NCBI GenBank assembly: GCA_036005125.1
Contig: DASYQV010000302.1
Location: 1 to 14,599, forward strand
DNA length: 14,599 nucleotides
Direction of reading: 5' to 3'
Source: DASYQV01 sp036005125
Lineage (GTDB): Bacteria; Acidobacteriota; Vicinamibacteria; Vicinamibacterales; UBA2999
A program made the translations under genes and the position numbers. Numbering within the stretch: position 1 is the first letter of the stretch; every line of letters begins with the position of its first letter. Below, piece after piece: positions 6,970 through 13,342 of this stretch. Below the pieces are notes generated by a model that was not told the origin of the DNA, made no database searches, and saw nothing but the letters and a program-made list of their open reading frames with translations.

Positions 6970-8049
6970 ATGAAATACGAAGCTTTCCTGTGCGCAGTGC
7001 TCCTCGCATCCGCTGCGTGCGGATCTCCGCCGCCCGCGAAGGAATCGGTACCCAAGGAAACCGCGAAACCGGCGGCGTCGGCCGAACCTCCACCTGGCGG
7101 ATACGGGGTGTACGTCACGAATGAAACGTCGGGCGATCTCACGGTCATCGACGGCGCGACCCAAGAGGTGAAGACGACGATTCCGCTCGGCAAACGTCCT
7201 CGCGGCGTGAGGCCGTCCGCTGATGGCAAGCGCCTCTTCGTCGCGCTGAGCGGCTCGCCGCTCGCGCCGCCGGGCGTGGACGAATCGAAGCTGCCGCCGC
7301 CCGACAGGACGGCTGACGGTATCGGCGTGATCGACCTCTCGACCGGGAAGCTCACGACGGTGCTGAAAGGTGGATCGGACCCGGAACAGGTGGCCGTCAG
7401 CCCTGACGGCACACGTCTGTACGTGGCGAACGAGGATGCCGCGACGGCGAGCGTGCTCGACGTCGGCACGCAACAAATCGTCGCCACGCTGAAGGTGGGC
7501 GGGGAGCCTGAAGGCGTCACGATGAGTCCAGACGGACGCTTCGTGTACGTCACGTCCGAGGAGGACAATCAGGTGTCGGTCATCGACACCGCCGCGAACA
7601 AAGTGATCAAGCAGTTCAAGGTCGGTCCCAGGCCCCGTGCGTCCGCATTCTCGCCCGACGGCAAGCGCGCCTACGTGACCTCGGAAAACGGATCACAGGT
7701 CTCCGTCGTCGACGCCGGAAAACATGACGTCATCCACACCATCAAGCTGACAGGCGAGAATGTGCGCCCGATGGGAGTTGTGGTTGCGCCCGACGGCGGC
7801 CGCGTGTACATCACGACGGGACGTGGCGGTCTCGTGATTGCGATCGACGCCAAGACCAACATGCCGGTCGGGTCGGTCAAGGTTGGCGATCGTCCCTGGG
7901 GAATCGGTGTCAGCCCGGACGGCAAGCGTCTGTTCACGGCCAACGGCCCGTCGAACAACGTCTCGGTCGTCGATACCGACACGATGATGGTTGTCGCGAC
8001 CGTGAAAGCCGGCCAGCGGCCGTGGGGCGTCGCGGTGGTTGGCCGGTGA
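6970..8049 (+). CDS. YVTN-family beta-propeller lipoprotein
   Basis: A 359-residue protein with a lipoprotein signal: a short n-region, a hydrophobic core and SAAC with Cys17 as the acylated residue, followed by a Pro/Ala/Lys-rich tether to about residue 44. The rest is a seven-bladed propeller of the YVTN type. The blade signature is repeated, for example YGVYVTNETSGDLTVIDG, LYVANEDAATASVLDV, FVYVTSEEDNQVSVIDT, AYVTSENGSQVSVVDA and LFTANGPSNNVSVVDT, each followed by a GxxPxGxxxSPDGK turn. Such propellers act as binding scaffolds and often accompany periplasmic dehydrogenases and cytochromes; no catalytic residues are evident. The start at 6970 is preferred because upstream in-frame codons fall in repeat DNA and would destroy the lipoprotein signal. 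It is the only plus-strand gene of the redox block and is convergent with the 8059-8925 gene. Confidence 0.9.
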   Translation: MKYEAFLCAVLLASAACGSPPPAKESVPKETAKPAASAEPPPGGYGVYVTNETSGDLTVIDGATQEVKTTIPLGKRPRGVRPSADGKRLFVALSGSPLAPPGVDESKLPPPDRTADGIGVIDLSTGKLTTVLKGGSDPEQVAVSPDGTRLYVANEDAATASVLDVGTQQIVATLKVGGEPEGVTMSPDGRFVYVTSEEDNQVSVIDTAANKVIKQFKVGPRPRASAFSPDGKRAYVTSENGSQVSVVDAGKHDVIHTIKLTGENVRPMGVVVAPDGGRVYITTGRGGLVIAIDAKTNMPVGSVKVGDRPWGIGVSPDGKRLFTANGPSNNVSVVDTDTMMVVATVKAGQRPWGVAVVGR

Positions 8050-8056
8050 GCCGGCC
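8041..8056. terminator. Candidate bidirectional hairpin between convergent genes
   Basis: GGCCGG, a TGAG loop, then CCGGCC form a perfect 6-bp GC stem. The loop holds the stop codon of the propeller gene. Only 9 nt separate this stop from the stop of the gene on the other strand. There is no T-run on either side, so it is not a canonical intrinsic terminator, but it is the only structure available to end the two converging transcripts. Confidence 0.4.
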
Positions 8057-8058
8057 GA

Positions 8059-8925
8059 TTACCTCGTGACCGTCACAGTCACGTCGCGTGTGGTCTTGAG
8101 AGCCCTGTCCCGCGCCAGCGCACGCACAACGTAAATGCCCGGCTCTTTGAAGGTCGTCGTCACCGTGAACTTGCCGTCCGGCGGCAACGGGCGTGGCGGC
8201 GGACCACTCTGGCAGAGCGAATCGCGGCCCCTGAAATCCGGGTTCGTCTGTTCGGGATCAAACGCGACGGCCGCATCGTTGCCACGGTAGAGAGACCACC
8301 CTGCGAGCAAGGGGGGGCCGCTGGATTCATCAGGCCGGGCATGTGGCAGCCCATCGTCGCTGGCGATCGCCGTCAACCGCAGCGGCTCGCCGACCTTGAC
8401 GGCGCGATGAGTCCCGCCTTCCACATCCACCACCGGGGGTTGGTTATCTCCTTCACCGAATCGCTGGCCGAAGGCGCTCAGGTTCATCATTGTGACCCGC
8501 TTGTCCAGGATGTACTCGGGTCGCAGCGTCGCGTATGCCTTTTCGGTCTTCCCGTGCGCGGTGATGGTCCACACCAGCTCGCTCTTGCCGAAGTCCGCTG
8601 GCACCCGAACCTTGAAGATGAACATGCCGCGTCGCGGAAAGAAAGTGGTGGGCTGCCCGCGATCCGGTCCGCCGGGCTCGATACTGTTGTCGGGTCCGAC
8701 AGGGATGTGAAGGACCTCCTCACAGTTGCGGTTGAAGAACCCGAACACCAGGTCGAACGAGCCGTCCGGGTTCCGCTCCCACCCTTCGTACGCGGGGGCA
8801 ATGTTCTGCCCGTGTGTGAACGCCTGCCGCCCGCTGATCTCGGTGACAGAAGCCAGCATCAGGACCAGCGAGGCGCCGATCGCAAGGAGCGCGCGCAAAC
8901 ATTTACACAAGGCGCCGGTCCTCAT
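8059..8925 (-). CDS. Exported two-domain beta-sandwich protein, unknown function
   Basis: A 288-residue protein with an N-terminal signal segment (residues 1-32, LLAIGASLVLMLASV). The first domain, about 35-145, is beta-rich and contains FDLVFGFFNRNCEEVLHIPV. The second, about 165-288, opens with NQPPVVDVEGG and VGEPLRLTAIASDDGLP and ends GIYVVRALARDRALKTTRDV, which is the pattern of a PKD/Ig-like extracellular domain. No catalytic motif is visible, so a binding or structural role is inferred. The ATG (8923-8925) lies 2 nt after the stop codon of the cytochrome/monooxygenase gene, so the two are almost certainly translated from one message. An in-frame extension upstream is only a shadow of that gene. 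The coupling suggests it is a partner or accessory subunit of the copper/haem protein. Confidence 0.82.
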   Translation of the reverse strand: MRTGALCKCLRALLAIGASLVLMLASVTEISGRQAFTHGQNIAPAYEGWERNPDGSFDLVFGFFNRNCEEVLHIPVGPDNSIEPGGPDRGQPTTFFPRRGMFIFKVRVPADFGKSELVWTITAHGKTEKAYATLRPEYILDKRVTMMNLSAFGQRFGEGDNQPPVVDVEGGTHRAVKVGEPLRLTAIASDDGLPHARPDESSGPPLLAGWSLYRGNDAAVAFDPEQTNPDFRGRDSLCQSGPPPRPLPPDGKFTVTTTFKEPGIYVVRALARDRALKTTRDVTVTVTR

Positions 8926-8927
8926 GT

Positions 8928-10322
8928 CTAGTTCTGCTGATTGGTCCGTTTGACCTGGCTCTTCGTCGCGCGCTCGGCAGCGACCTCCTTGTACTGTTCC
9001 TCGGTCAACCAGGTCGTTTTCGTCAACAGCACGAACATGTCGTCGATCGAACGCTGGCCATGGCCCTTCCAGTTCCGCGGATCGACCACGTTCCGATTCT
9101 TGCTGGTGTTGTCGTACCACCCGATGAGATGCAGCACCGTGCCCTTGGGCAGCAGCGGTGCGACGTCCTCGTTATAGACGTAGACTTTCGCCCAGTTGTG
9201 GTCGTACTTGGCGCAATTCAGCATCTCGCGTCGATTCTGATTCCCCCGGCGGAGGCTCTCGGATGGATAGATGGCCTCGACGCACATCCGCCTCCCGCTC
9301 GAATGCATGTGCGGCTCGAATGTGTTGAGGATCCCGTGCTTGGGCATGATGTAGAAGCCGTCGAGCCTCACGTTGTCCGCGCCGCCGGGGATATCGATCG
9401 TGTCGCCGCCGACGCTGCCAAACTCCCAGCTCTGGTACTTCGGCTTGTATCCCTTGGGATGGAACGTGAAGCCAACGTCGGCTCGCACGGGTATCGGCAC
9501 GCCCGCGGCGAACAGGTGCGTCGTGAACCTGAGCTCCGAGCCGGCTGGCAGGATGACACCGACGCCATCGGGATAGACGGTCGCATTCTGTCCGATCTCG
9601 TGTGTCAGCCGGAACTGAGCGCGGCCCTGCTCCGACTCGTAATACAGCTCCCCCGTATGGATCCCGAGGTGGTGAATCGTGAATCGGCCGTAGCCGCTGC
9701 CGCTGCGCACTTTCTCGTCCAACTTGGCCTTGGTTTCGGGGTCCAGCAACCGGACCTCCTTCACTTCCACGGCCTTGATATAGCGGTCCTCGGTGAGACC
9801 CGTTGGAACCGGCCCGACCTCGTCGTGATAGTCGGCCCCGACGGCGGGCATCGTGATCACGGGCGTCGATACGATCAGGTCCGGCGGGCCGATGGTCCAC
9901 TCCTTCGCGTCGGCCCATTTGACCGGCGGTGGCATGTCGGCCGGATTGCCGCGAGGAGCCCCGGCATCGGCCCAGGCGGCGAAGATGGCGATCTCGTCAT
10001 CGGTCAGCGAGATGTCATCCTTGAACTGCTGGATCCCGACGTTCTTCTCGATGAACCACGGTGGCATCTCGCGCAGTGCCGTTCGCGTTTTGATCGATCT
10101 GGCCCAGGGACGCGCCTCTTCATATGTCAGCAACGACATTGGCGCGACAGAGTCGGGGCGGTGGCACCGCTGACAGGAGCGCTGCAGGATCGGCGCGATG
10201 TCCTTTGTGAACGTCACGTCCCTTGCCGCCCTGGCTGGACCGGCGAGTGCGGGTGTCGCGGCCGCACACAACCAAAGCACCCAGATCGTCACCGCGTGGG
10301 CGAATCTGACTGGAGTCAACAT
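8928..10322 (-). CDS. Cytochrome c fused to copper type II monooxygenase-like domain
   Basis: A 464-residue exported protein with a signal peptide at residues 1-27. The N-terminal cytochrome c part has CQRCH (Cys50, Cys53, His54), with SVAPMSLLTYEEARPW and REMPPWF as expected of this group. The C-terminal half carries the ligand set of copper type II, ascorbate-dependent monooxygenases (PHM-like): the adjacent pair His217-His218, a third His at about 269 (TTHLF), His338-X-His340 in EPHMHSSGRRM, and a late Met at about 429 (SIDDM). Assigning these as the two copper sites is inference from the family. Members hydroxylate C-H bonds using O2 and a one-electron donor; the fused haem could supply the electrons. 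The substrate is unknown. The start is fixed by AGGAGG 5 nt before ATG 10320-10322. The next gene follows after 2 nt. Confidence 0.88.
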   Translation of the reverse strand: MLTPVRFAHAVTIWVLWLCAAATPALAGPARAARDVTFTKDIAPILQRSCQRCHRPDSVAPMSLLTYEEARPWARSIKTRTALREMPPWFIEKNVGIQQFKDDISLTDDEIAIFAAWADAGAPRGNPADMPPPVKWADAKEWTIGPPDLIVSTPVITMPAVGADYHDEVGPVPTGLTEDRYIKAVEVKEVRLLDPETKAKLDEKVRSGSGYGRFTIHHLGIHTGELYYESEQGRAQFRLTHEIGQNATVYPDGVGVILPAGSELRFTTHLFAAGVPIPVRADVGFTFHPKGYKPKYQSWEFGSVGGDTIDIPGGADNVRLDGFYIMPKHGILNTFEPHMHSSGRRMCVEAIYPSESLRRGNQNRREMLNCAKYDHNWAKVYVYNEDVAPLLPKGTVLHLIGWYDNTSKNRNVVDPRNWKGHGQRSIDDMFVLLTKTTWLTEEQYKEVAAERATKSQVKRTNQQN

Positions 10323-10327
10323 CGCAC

Positions 10328-10333
10328 CCTCCT
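10328..10333 (-). promoter_or_regulatory. Strong ribosome binding site of the copper/haem gene
   Basis: The minus strand reads a full AGGAGG with a 5-nt spacer to ATG 10320-10322. It excludes the upstream in-frame start near 10370. Confidence 0.75.
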
Positions 10334-10341
10334 GAGACGTA

Positions 10342-10370
10342 AGCGTCGGCCCGTGGGGCTGCCTTGTCAA
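10342..10370 (-). promoter_or_regulatory. Candidate promoter of the copper/haem gene
   Basis: Minus strand: TTGACA (10365-10370), a 17-nt spacer, then GACGCT (10342-10347), a poor -10. The predicted start near 10335 would lie only a few bases upstream of the Shine-Dalgarno sequence. It is kept as a candidate because the same -35 and spacing precede two other genes here. Confidence 0.25.
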
Positions 10371-10403
10371 GCAAGATCTTCCCGCCGGAAAGCGGCGAAA
10401 AGA

Positions 10404-10473
10404 CGTACGTAGGCCGCATCTTCAGATGCGGCCTAACGGACCGAGCCGGGTCTGAAGACCCGGCCTACGTACG
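10404..10473. repeat. REPIN-like double hairpin element, site 3 (most intact)
   Basis: A 70-bp unit with perfect 13-bp terminal inverted repeats, CGTACGTAGGCCG (10404-10416) and CGGCCTACGTACG (10461-10473). Inside are the two hairpins CCGCATCTTCAGATGCGG (10414-10431) and CCGGGTCTGAAGACCCGG (10446-10463), joined by a 14-nt linker CCTAACGGACCGAG that matches the site 1 linker at 12 of 14 positions. The stems differ from each other at two base pairs, both still paired. It lies between the stop of the 748-residue gene and the start of the copper/haem gene. Confidence 0.88.
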
Positions 10474-10484
10474 AATATTCGAGT

Positions 10485-12731
10485 CTATCGAGCCAGCGGA
10501 TCGGGACGTATCTGGAACCGGACGATTTTGCTCTTGGTCCCCTTGCCGCCCTCGATGTGCCAGAGGAAATTCGTCCCGTAATTCGCCCAGAGCGCGCGTC
10601 CCTTCCAGCCGGCATTGGGATCGTCGATGCGGCCGTCGAGCCCCCGTGAGTAGAAGCCGAGCGGATACGGCACGCGCAGTTGCGTCCACTCGCGTGTCTT
10701 CGGGTTCAGGACGAGGAGTGAATCGGACCCGGTCCCGGTGGCAATCGGCGTGTTCTCACCGAACCCGGATGCGTTGAACTGATCCACCCAGTTGTAATAG
10801 TGGAAGTCGGCGTTGATCTTGGGAGCGCTCTTCATCTGCGGTCCCTTGGTCAGCGCATAGAACGTCCACCCCTCGGAACAGTGCTTCCCGTCGACGGTTG
10901 TGGGGCCGTTGAGGACCTTGCACTTCCTCCGATCGAAGCTCGCAAAGCCACCGCTTCCCGACAGCGCCATCCAGATGACGCCGTTGCGGTCGACGTCGAT
11001 GCCGCGCGGCCCGAAGTGTTCCTGCGCCTGCTCGTCAGGGATGGTGAACATCTCGGTCTTGCACGTCTCCGGAGGGTTATTTCCCAGCTCGGTGCGCGTG
11101 ATCCGTCCGGGATAACTGGTGACGGCCGCCCACACCGAGTCATCCGTCGGGCTCACGATGACGCCGTAGCTGCCGGCATTGACCCGCGTGTCGAGCTTCG
11201 CATCGAACGTGCCGAGCGCGCCGCCGCCGCCGCCCTCGTTCTGCGAGCGGCCGCCGCCGACCGGCTCGTTCCACGGCTTGGTGATTTTCCCGTCGCCGTT
11301 GGTGTCGAGCACCGTCGGACACCAGCCGGTCGAGAGCTTCTCGTCCTTCGTCTTCTCCCACACCTTCACGTTGACCCACGGGATGGTCGGCCCGCCGCCG
11401 CTGAAGTACAGCATGTCCTGCCTGTCGCTGAACTGCAGATGGTGCGTCCCGAAGCACGTGTAGATCAGCTCGAACTTGCCGGTCTTCGGATCGTAGACAG
11501 AGGCGTTGCGGAGCGCGGGGTTCGCGGCAGGGAAGTACGCCGCGTACTTGTTCAACTTCCCGTCCTTGCACCAGTCGGGCAGGACCTGGCTGACCGTGGT
11601 GGTCGCCCAGAGGCGGCCCTGGTTGTCCATCATCGGGTTGTGCGGATCCGATACCCCGGCGTGCACGACCTCCTCACCCCAGAAGTTCGATGGTCTCGGC
11701 ATGGTCCTCGGGAACCGCGACCGCATCGTCTTCGGGTCGTCGCGCGTCGGGATATCGATTTGCGTGGCGCTGTTCTCGTTTGGATCGACGGTGATGAACC
11801 GGCCGTGCGCCGCGTCGACCGCCCAGACGGGCCCGTTCGCGTTCACGCGCGGGTTCTGCTTGGACGTCGTGATCTCGTCGTGCATGTAGGAGGTTTCATT
11901 CCCCCAGTCCCACAACGTGATGACGACGTTGCGTTCGACGCCGGTCGGACGCGAGGGCACCGGCGGCAGCGCGCCGGTGACGATGCGGTCGGTCCAGTCG
12001 GCGTACATCCTGAGCGCCCTGGGCCCCAGGCGTCTCGCCACGCCCTCCATCTCCGCGCCGCGCTGCCCGGTCCTCACACGGTGATCCCACGCCTCCAGTG
12101 AAGACGGGAAGTTGAGCGATCTCATGTGGTCCAGACTGCGTGTGAGCCGGTTGCCGAGTTGATGGCAGAGCATGCAGCCCTGTTTCAACTGGTCCATGTA
12201 CTGCGCCTGCGAGCGGAACGTCTCGGGGATGCCATTGACATTGGCGCCCTTGCCCGGGAACTCGCTCGCGGGCGGAACGTCCAGCAGCGAGTACCAGTAG
12301 TTGGCTGGATAGACCTGGGCCGCCTCTGCCGGACTCGAGGCGAGCGAGGCCTTCAGCGTAATCGTCTGGCCCGGCTTGGCCGCGATCGGCGCCGAGTCGA
12401 CGAGACCGTATCCCCGCACCCACACGTTGTAGGTGGCGTTCGGCATTTCCGGCAGCATGAAGCGGCCATCGTCGCCGGTCAGGACAATCTTGACGAGCTT
12501 CGTCGGCAGCTCGGTCGTCTCGGCAATCACCCACACTCCGGCTTCGCGACCCTTGCTGCTTTCGACCACGCCGCCGATGTAGCCCTGCGGGCGTCGCGCC
12601 GCCTGCGCCTGCCGGGCCTCGGGGTACGCGGTCATCGTGAGGATCAGGACGGCGGACATGGCCGCGGCACTGCACAACGCCAGTGCGAGGCGTACGGCAC
12701 TTCCCCGCGTGGACCACGAAACGCTCTTCAT
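10485..12731 (-). CDS. Exported carboxypeptidase-regulatory-like / haem c / beta-propeller protein
   Basis: A 748-residue exported protein with an N-terminal signal segment (residues 1-45). Next is a carboxypeptidase regulatory-like beta-sandwich (about 48-132: GYIGGVVESSKGREAGVWV, then TGDDGRFMLPEMP). Residues 186-190 are CMLCH, a single haem c site. From about residue 265 the chain reads as a beta-propeller resembling the SMP-30/virginiamycin B lyase-like group, with repeated units such as GRLWATTT, DDSVWAAVTSYPGRITR and GVIWMALSGSGGFASFD. A possible calcium-binding loop, DTNGDGKITKPW, lies near 476-487, although its twelfth residue is Trp rather than Glu. A Gly-rich run follows (about 499-505). 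Function is unknown; the haem places it among electron-transfer or oxidative envelope proteins. The start is fixed by GAGGAG 8 nt before ATG 12729-12731. It is the first gene of the minus-strand set 12731 to 8059. Confidence 0.88.
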   Translation of the reverse strand: MKSVSWSTRGSAVRLALALCSAAAMSAVLILTMTAYPEARQAQAARRPQGYIGGVVESSKGREAGVWVIAETTELPTKLVKIVLTGDDGRFMLPEMPNATYNVWVRGYGLVDSAPIAAKPGQTITLKASLASSPAEAAQVYPANYWYSLLDVPPASEFPGKGANVNGIPETFRSQAQYMDQLKQGCMLCHQLGNRLTRSLDHMRSLNFPSSLEAWDHRVRTGQRGAEMEGVARRLGPRALRMYADWTDRIVTGALPPVPSRPTGVERNVVITLWDWGNETSYMHDEITTSKQNPRVNANGPVWAVDAAHGRFITVDPNENSATQIDIPTRDDPKTMRSRFPRTMPRPSNFWGEEVVHAGVSDPHNPMMDNQGRLWATTTVSQVLPDWCKDGKLNKYAAYFPAANPALRNASVYDPKTGKFELIYTCFGTHHLQFSDRQDMLYFSGGGPTIPWVNVKVWEKTKDEKLSTGWCPTVLDTNGDGKITKPWNEPVGGGRSQNEGGGGGALGTFDAKLDTRVNAGSYGVIVSPTDDSVWAAVTSYPGRITRTELGNNPPETCKTEMFTIPDEQAQEHFGPRGIDVDRNGVIWMALSGSGGFASFDRRKCKVLNGPTTVDGKHCSEGWTFYALTKGPQMKSAPKINADFHYYNWVDQFNASGFGENTPIATGTGSDSLLVLNPKTREWTQLRVPYPLGFYSRGLDGRIDDPNAGWKGRALWANYGTNFLWHIEGGKGTKSKIVRFQIRPDPLAR

Positions 12732-12739
12732 AAGAACTG

Positions 12740-12745
12740 CTCCTC
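12740..12745 (-). promoter_or_regulatory. Ribosome binding site of the 748-residue haem/propeller gene
   Basis: Minus strand GAGGAG, 8 nt before ATG 12729-12731. It selects this start over an in-frame extension that reaches 12890 through non-coding DNA. Confidence 0.65.
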
Positions 12746-12777
12746 GTGTTCGAGTCTCATGCTTGTCGCAGGGGCGT

Positions 12778-12806
12778 ATCGTCGATGAATCTCCCGGTCG
12801 TGTCAA
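12778..12806 (-). promoter_or_regulatory. Candidate promoter of the 748-residue haem/propeller gene
   Basis: Minus strand: perfect TTGACA (12801-12806), 17-nt spacer, GACGAT (12778-12783, three of six -10 matches). The predicted start near 12771 gives a leader of about 40 nt that includes the Shine-Dalgarno sequence. Confidence 0.35.
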
Positions 12807-12939
12807 GGCAAGGCATGGCGGCTCGAGGGGAGATCTCCGTTTCAACGCCCCGAAAGGTGTCCATAGGGCCACGCCTTTGCCGACCGCCACTCGCGCTTGA
12901 TTGTTCGCGGCGACTCACGGCCCCGCGGACACAGGCGAG

Positions 12940-13070
12940 GCCGCGGAGACGGCGTAAACGCCGAGGTCGCGAAGTTTTCGTTCGGGGATTCTCTGGCGTG
13001 CTCCGCGCGCTCGGCGTTGAAATCGTCTCCGCGCGCTCGGCGTTTGAAATCGTCTCCGCGCGCTCGCGAC
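12940..13070. repeat. CGCGGAG-type inverted repeat, copy II, with tandem arm
   Basis: The left arm 12942-12974 pairs imperfectly with the right arm 13001-13033. The right arm is then repeated: CTCGGCGTTGAAATCGTCTC begins a 26-bp unit at 13010-13035, and a 27-bp unit differing by one inserted T follows at 13036-13062. A 21-nt block of the right arm (13009-13029) is identical, in reverse complement, to 14053-14073 in copy III, which ties the copies into one family. Confidence 0.75.
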
Positions 13071-13100
13071 AAGCGATGTGAACGTTGCGCTCTGCCCACT

Positions 13101-13121
13101 TGTCTGACATGCTGTCAGACA
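13101..13121. promoter_or_regulatory. Palindromic operator candidate of the toxin-antitoxin pair
   Basis: TGTCTGACA (13101-13109), TGC, then TGTCAGACA (13113-13121) form a perfect 9-bp inverted repeat with a 3-nt spacer. The last base is the A of the antitoxin start codon. Phd/YefM antitoxins typically repress their own operon by binding such palindromes, so this is the expected operator. Position over the start codon means binding would block both promoter clearance and initiation. Confidence 0.65.
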
Positions 13122-13342
13122 TGAAGACCGTCACGCTTCGCGCGTTGCGACGGGATGCGTCGTTGCTGGATGCCGCTGCCGCGGGGGAGGACATTGTCGT
13201 GACCCGATTCGGCAAGCCGTACGTTCGGATTATTCCGGCACGGCAGCCTCGCTCGTTTCTTGGCGCCGGGACGCATCTGCTTCAGAAGGAGCCGGTATCC
13301 TCCGAGCCGATCCCGGCCAGGGAGTGGAAGGGCGTCACGTGA
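13121..13342 (+). CDS. Type II antitoxin, Phd/YefM-like
   Basis: A 73-residue protein beginning MKTVTLRALRRDASLLDAAA, the N-terminal pattern of Phd/YefM-fold antitoxins, followed by GEDIVVTRFGKPYVRIIPA (residues 24-42). The N-terminal part should form the DNA-binding dimer and the C-terminal tail (about 43-73) should wrap and inhibit the toxin. ATG 13121 is preferred because the conserved start pattern begins there. ATG 13109, in frame four codons earlier and inside the palindrome, is the alternative. No Shine-Dalgarno sequence is visible. The stop overlaps the toxin start (GTGA, 13339-13342), the usual arrangement for coupled synthesis of an antitoxin-toxin pair. Expected role: neutralise the toxin and autorepress. 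Confidence 0.82.
   Translation: MKTVTLRALRRDASLLDAAAAGEDIVVTRFGKPYVRIIPARQPRSFLGAGTHLLQKEPVSSEPIPAREWKGVT
13326..13332 (+). promoter_or_regulatory. Ribosome binding site of the toxin gene
   Basis: GGAAGGG lies 6 nt before GTG 13339 and inside the antitoxin coding region. It fixes the toxin start at 13339 rather than the in-frame GTG at 13324. Confidence 0.6.

Larger units (their letters stand above)
12732..13120. other. 389-bp gene-free region between divergent genes
   Basis: It holds the leader and promoter candidate of the haem/propeller gene (12732-12806), about 130 bp in which I see nothing, the CGCGGAG-type inverted repeat (12940-13070) and the operator candidate of the toxin-antitoxin pair (13101-13121). 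Frames that stay open here run through the repeats and show no protein-like pattern. Confidence 0.6.

Noticed and set aside
9060..10412. 450-codon plus-strand open frame opposite the copper/haem gene
   Set aside because: The minus strand holds signal peptide, haem site and copper ligands plus a strong ribosome binding site. The plus frame is an antisense shadow and runs into the repeat element.
10800..12101. 433-codon plus-strand open frame opposite the 748-residue gene
   Set aside because: Composition is Arg/Val/Leu-rich without motifs, and the minus strand is clearly coding.
12746..13215. Open frames on both strands between the haem/propeller gene and the antitoxin
   Set aside because: They run through repeat copy II and yield repetitive peptides; no ribosome binding site or domain pattern.
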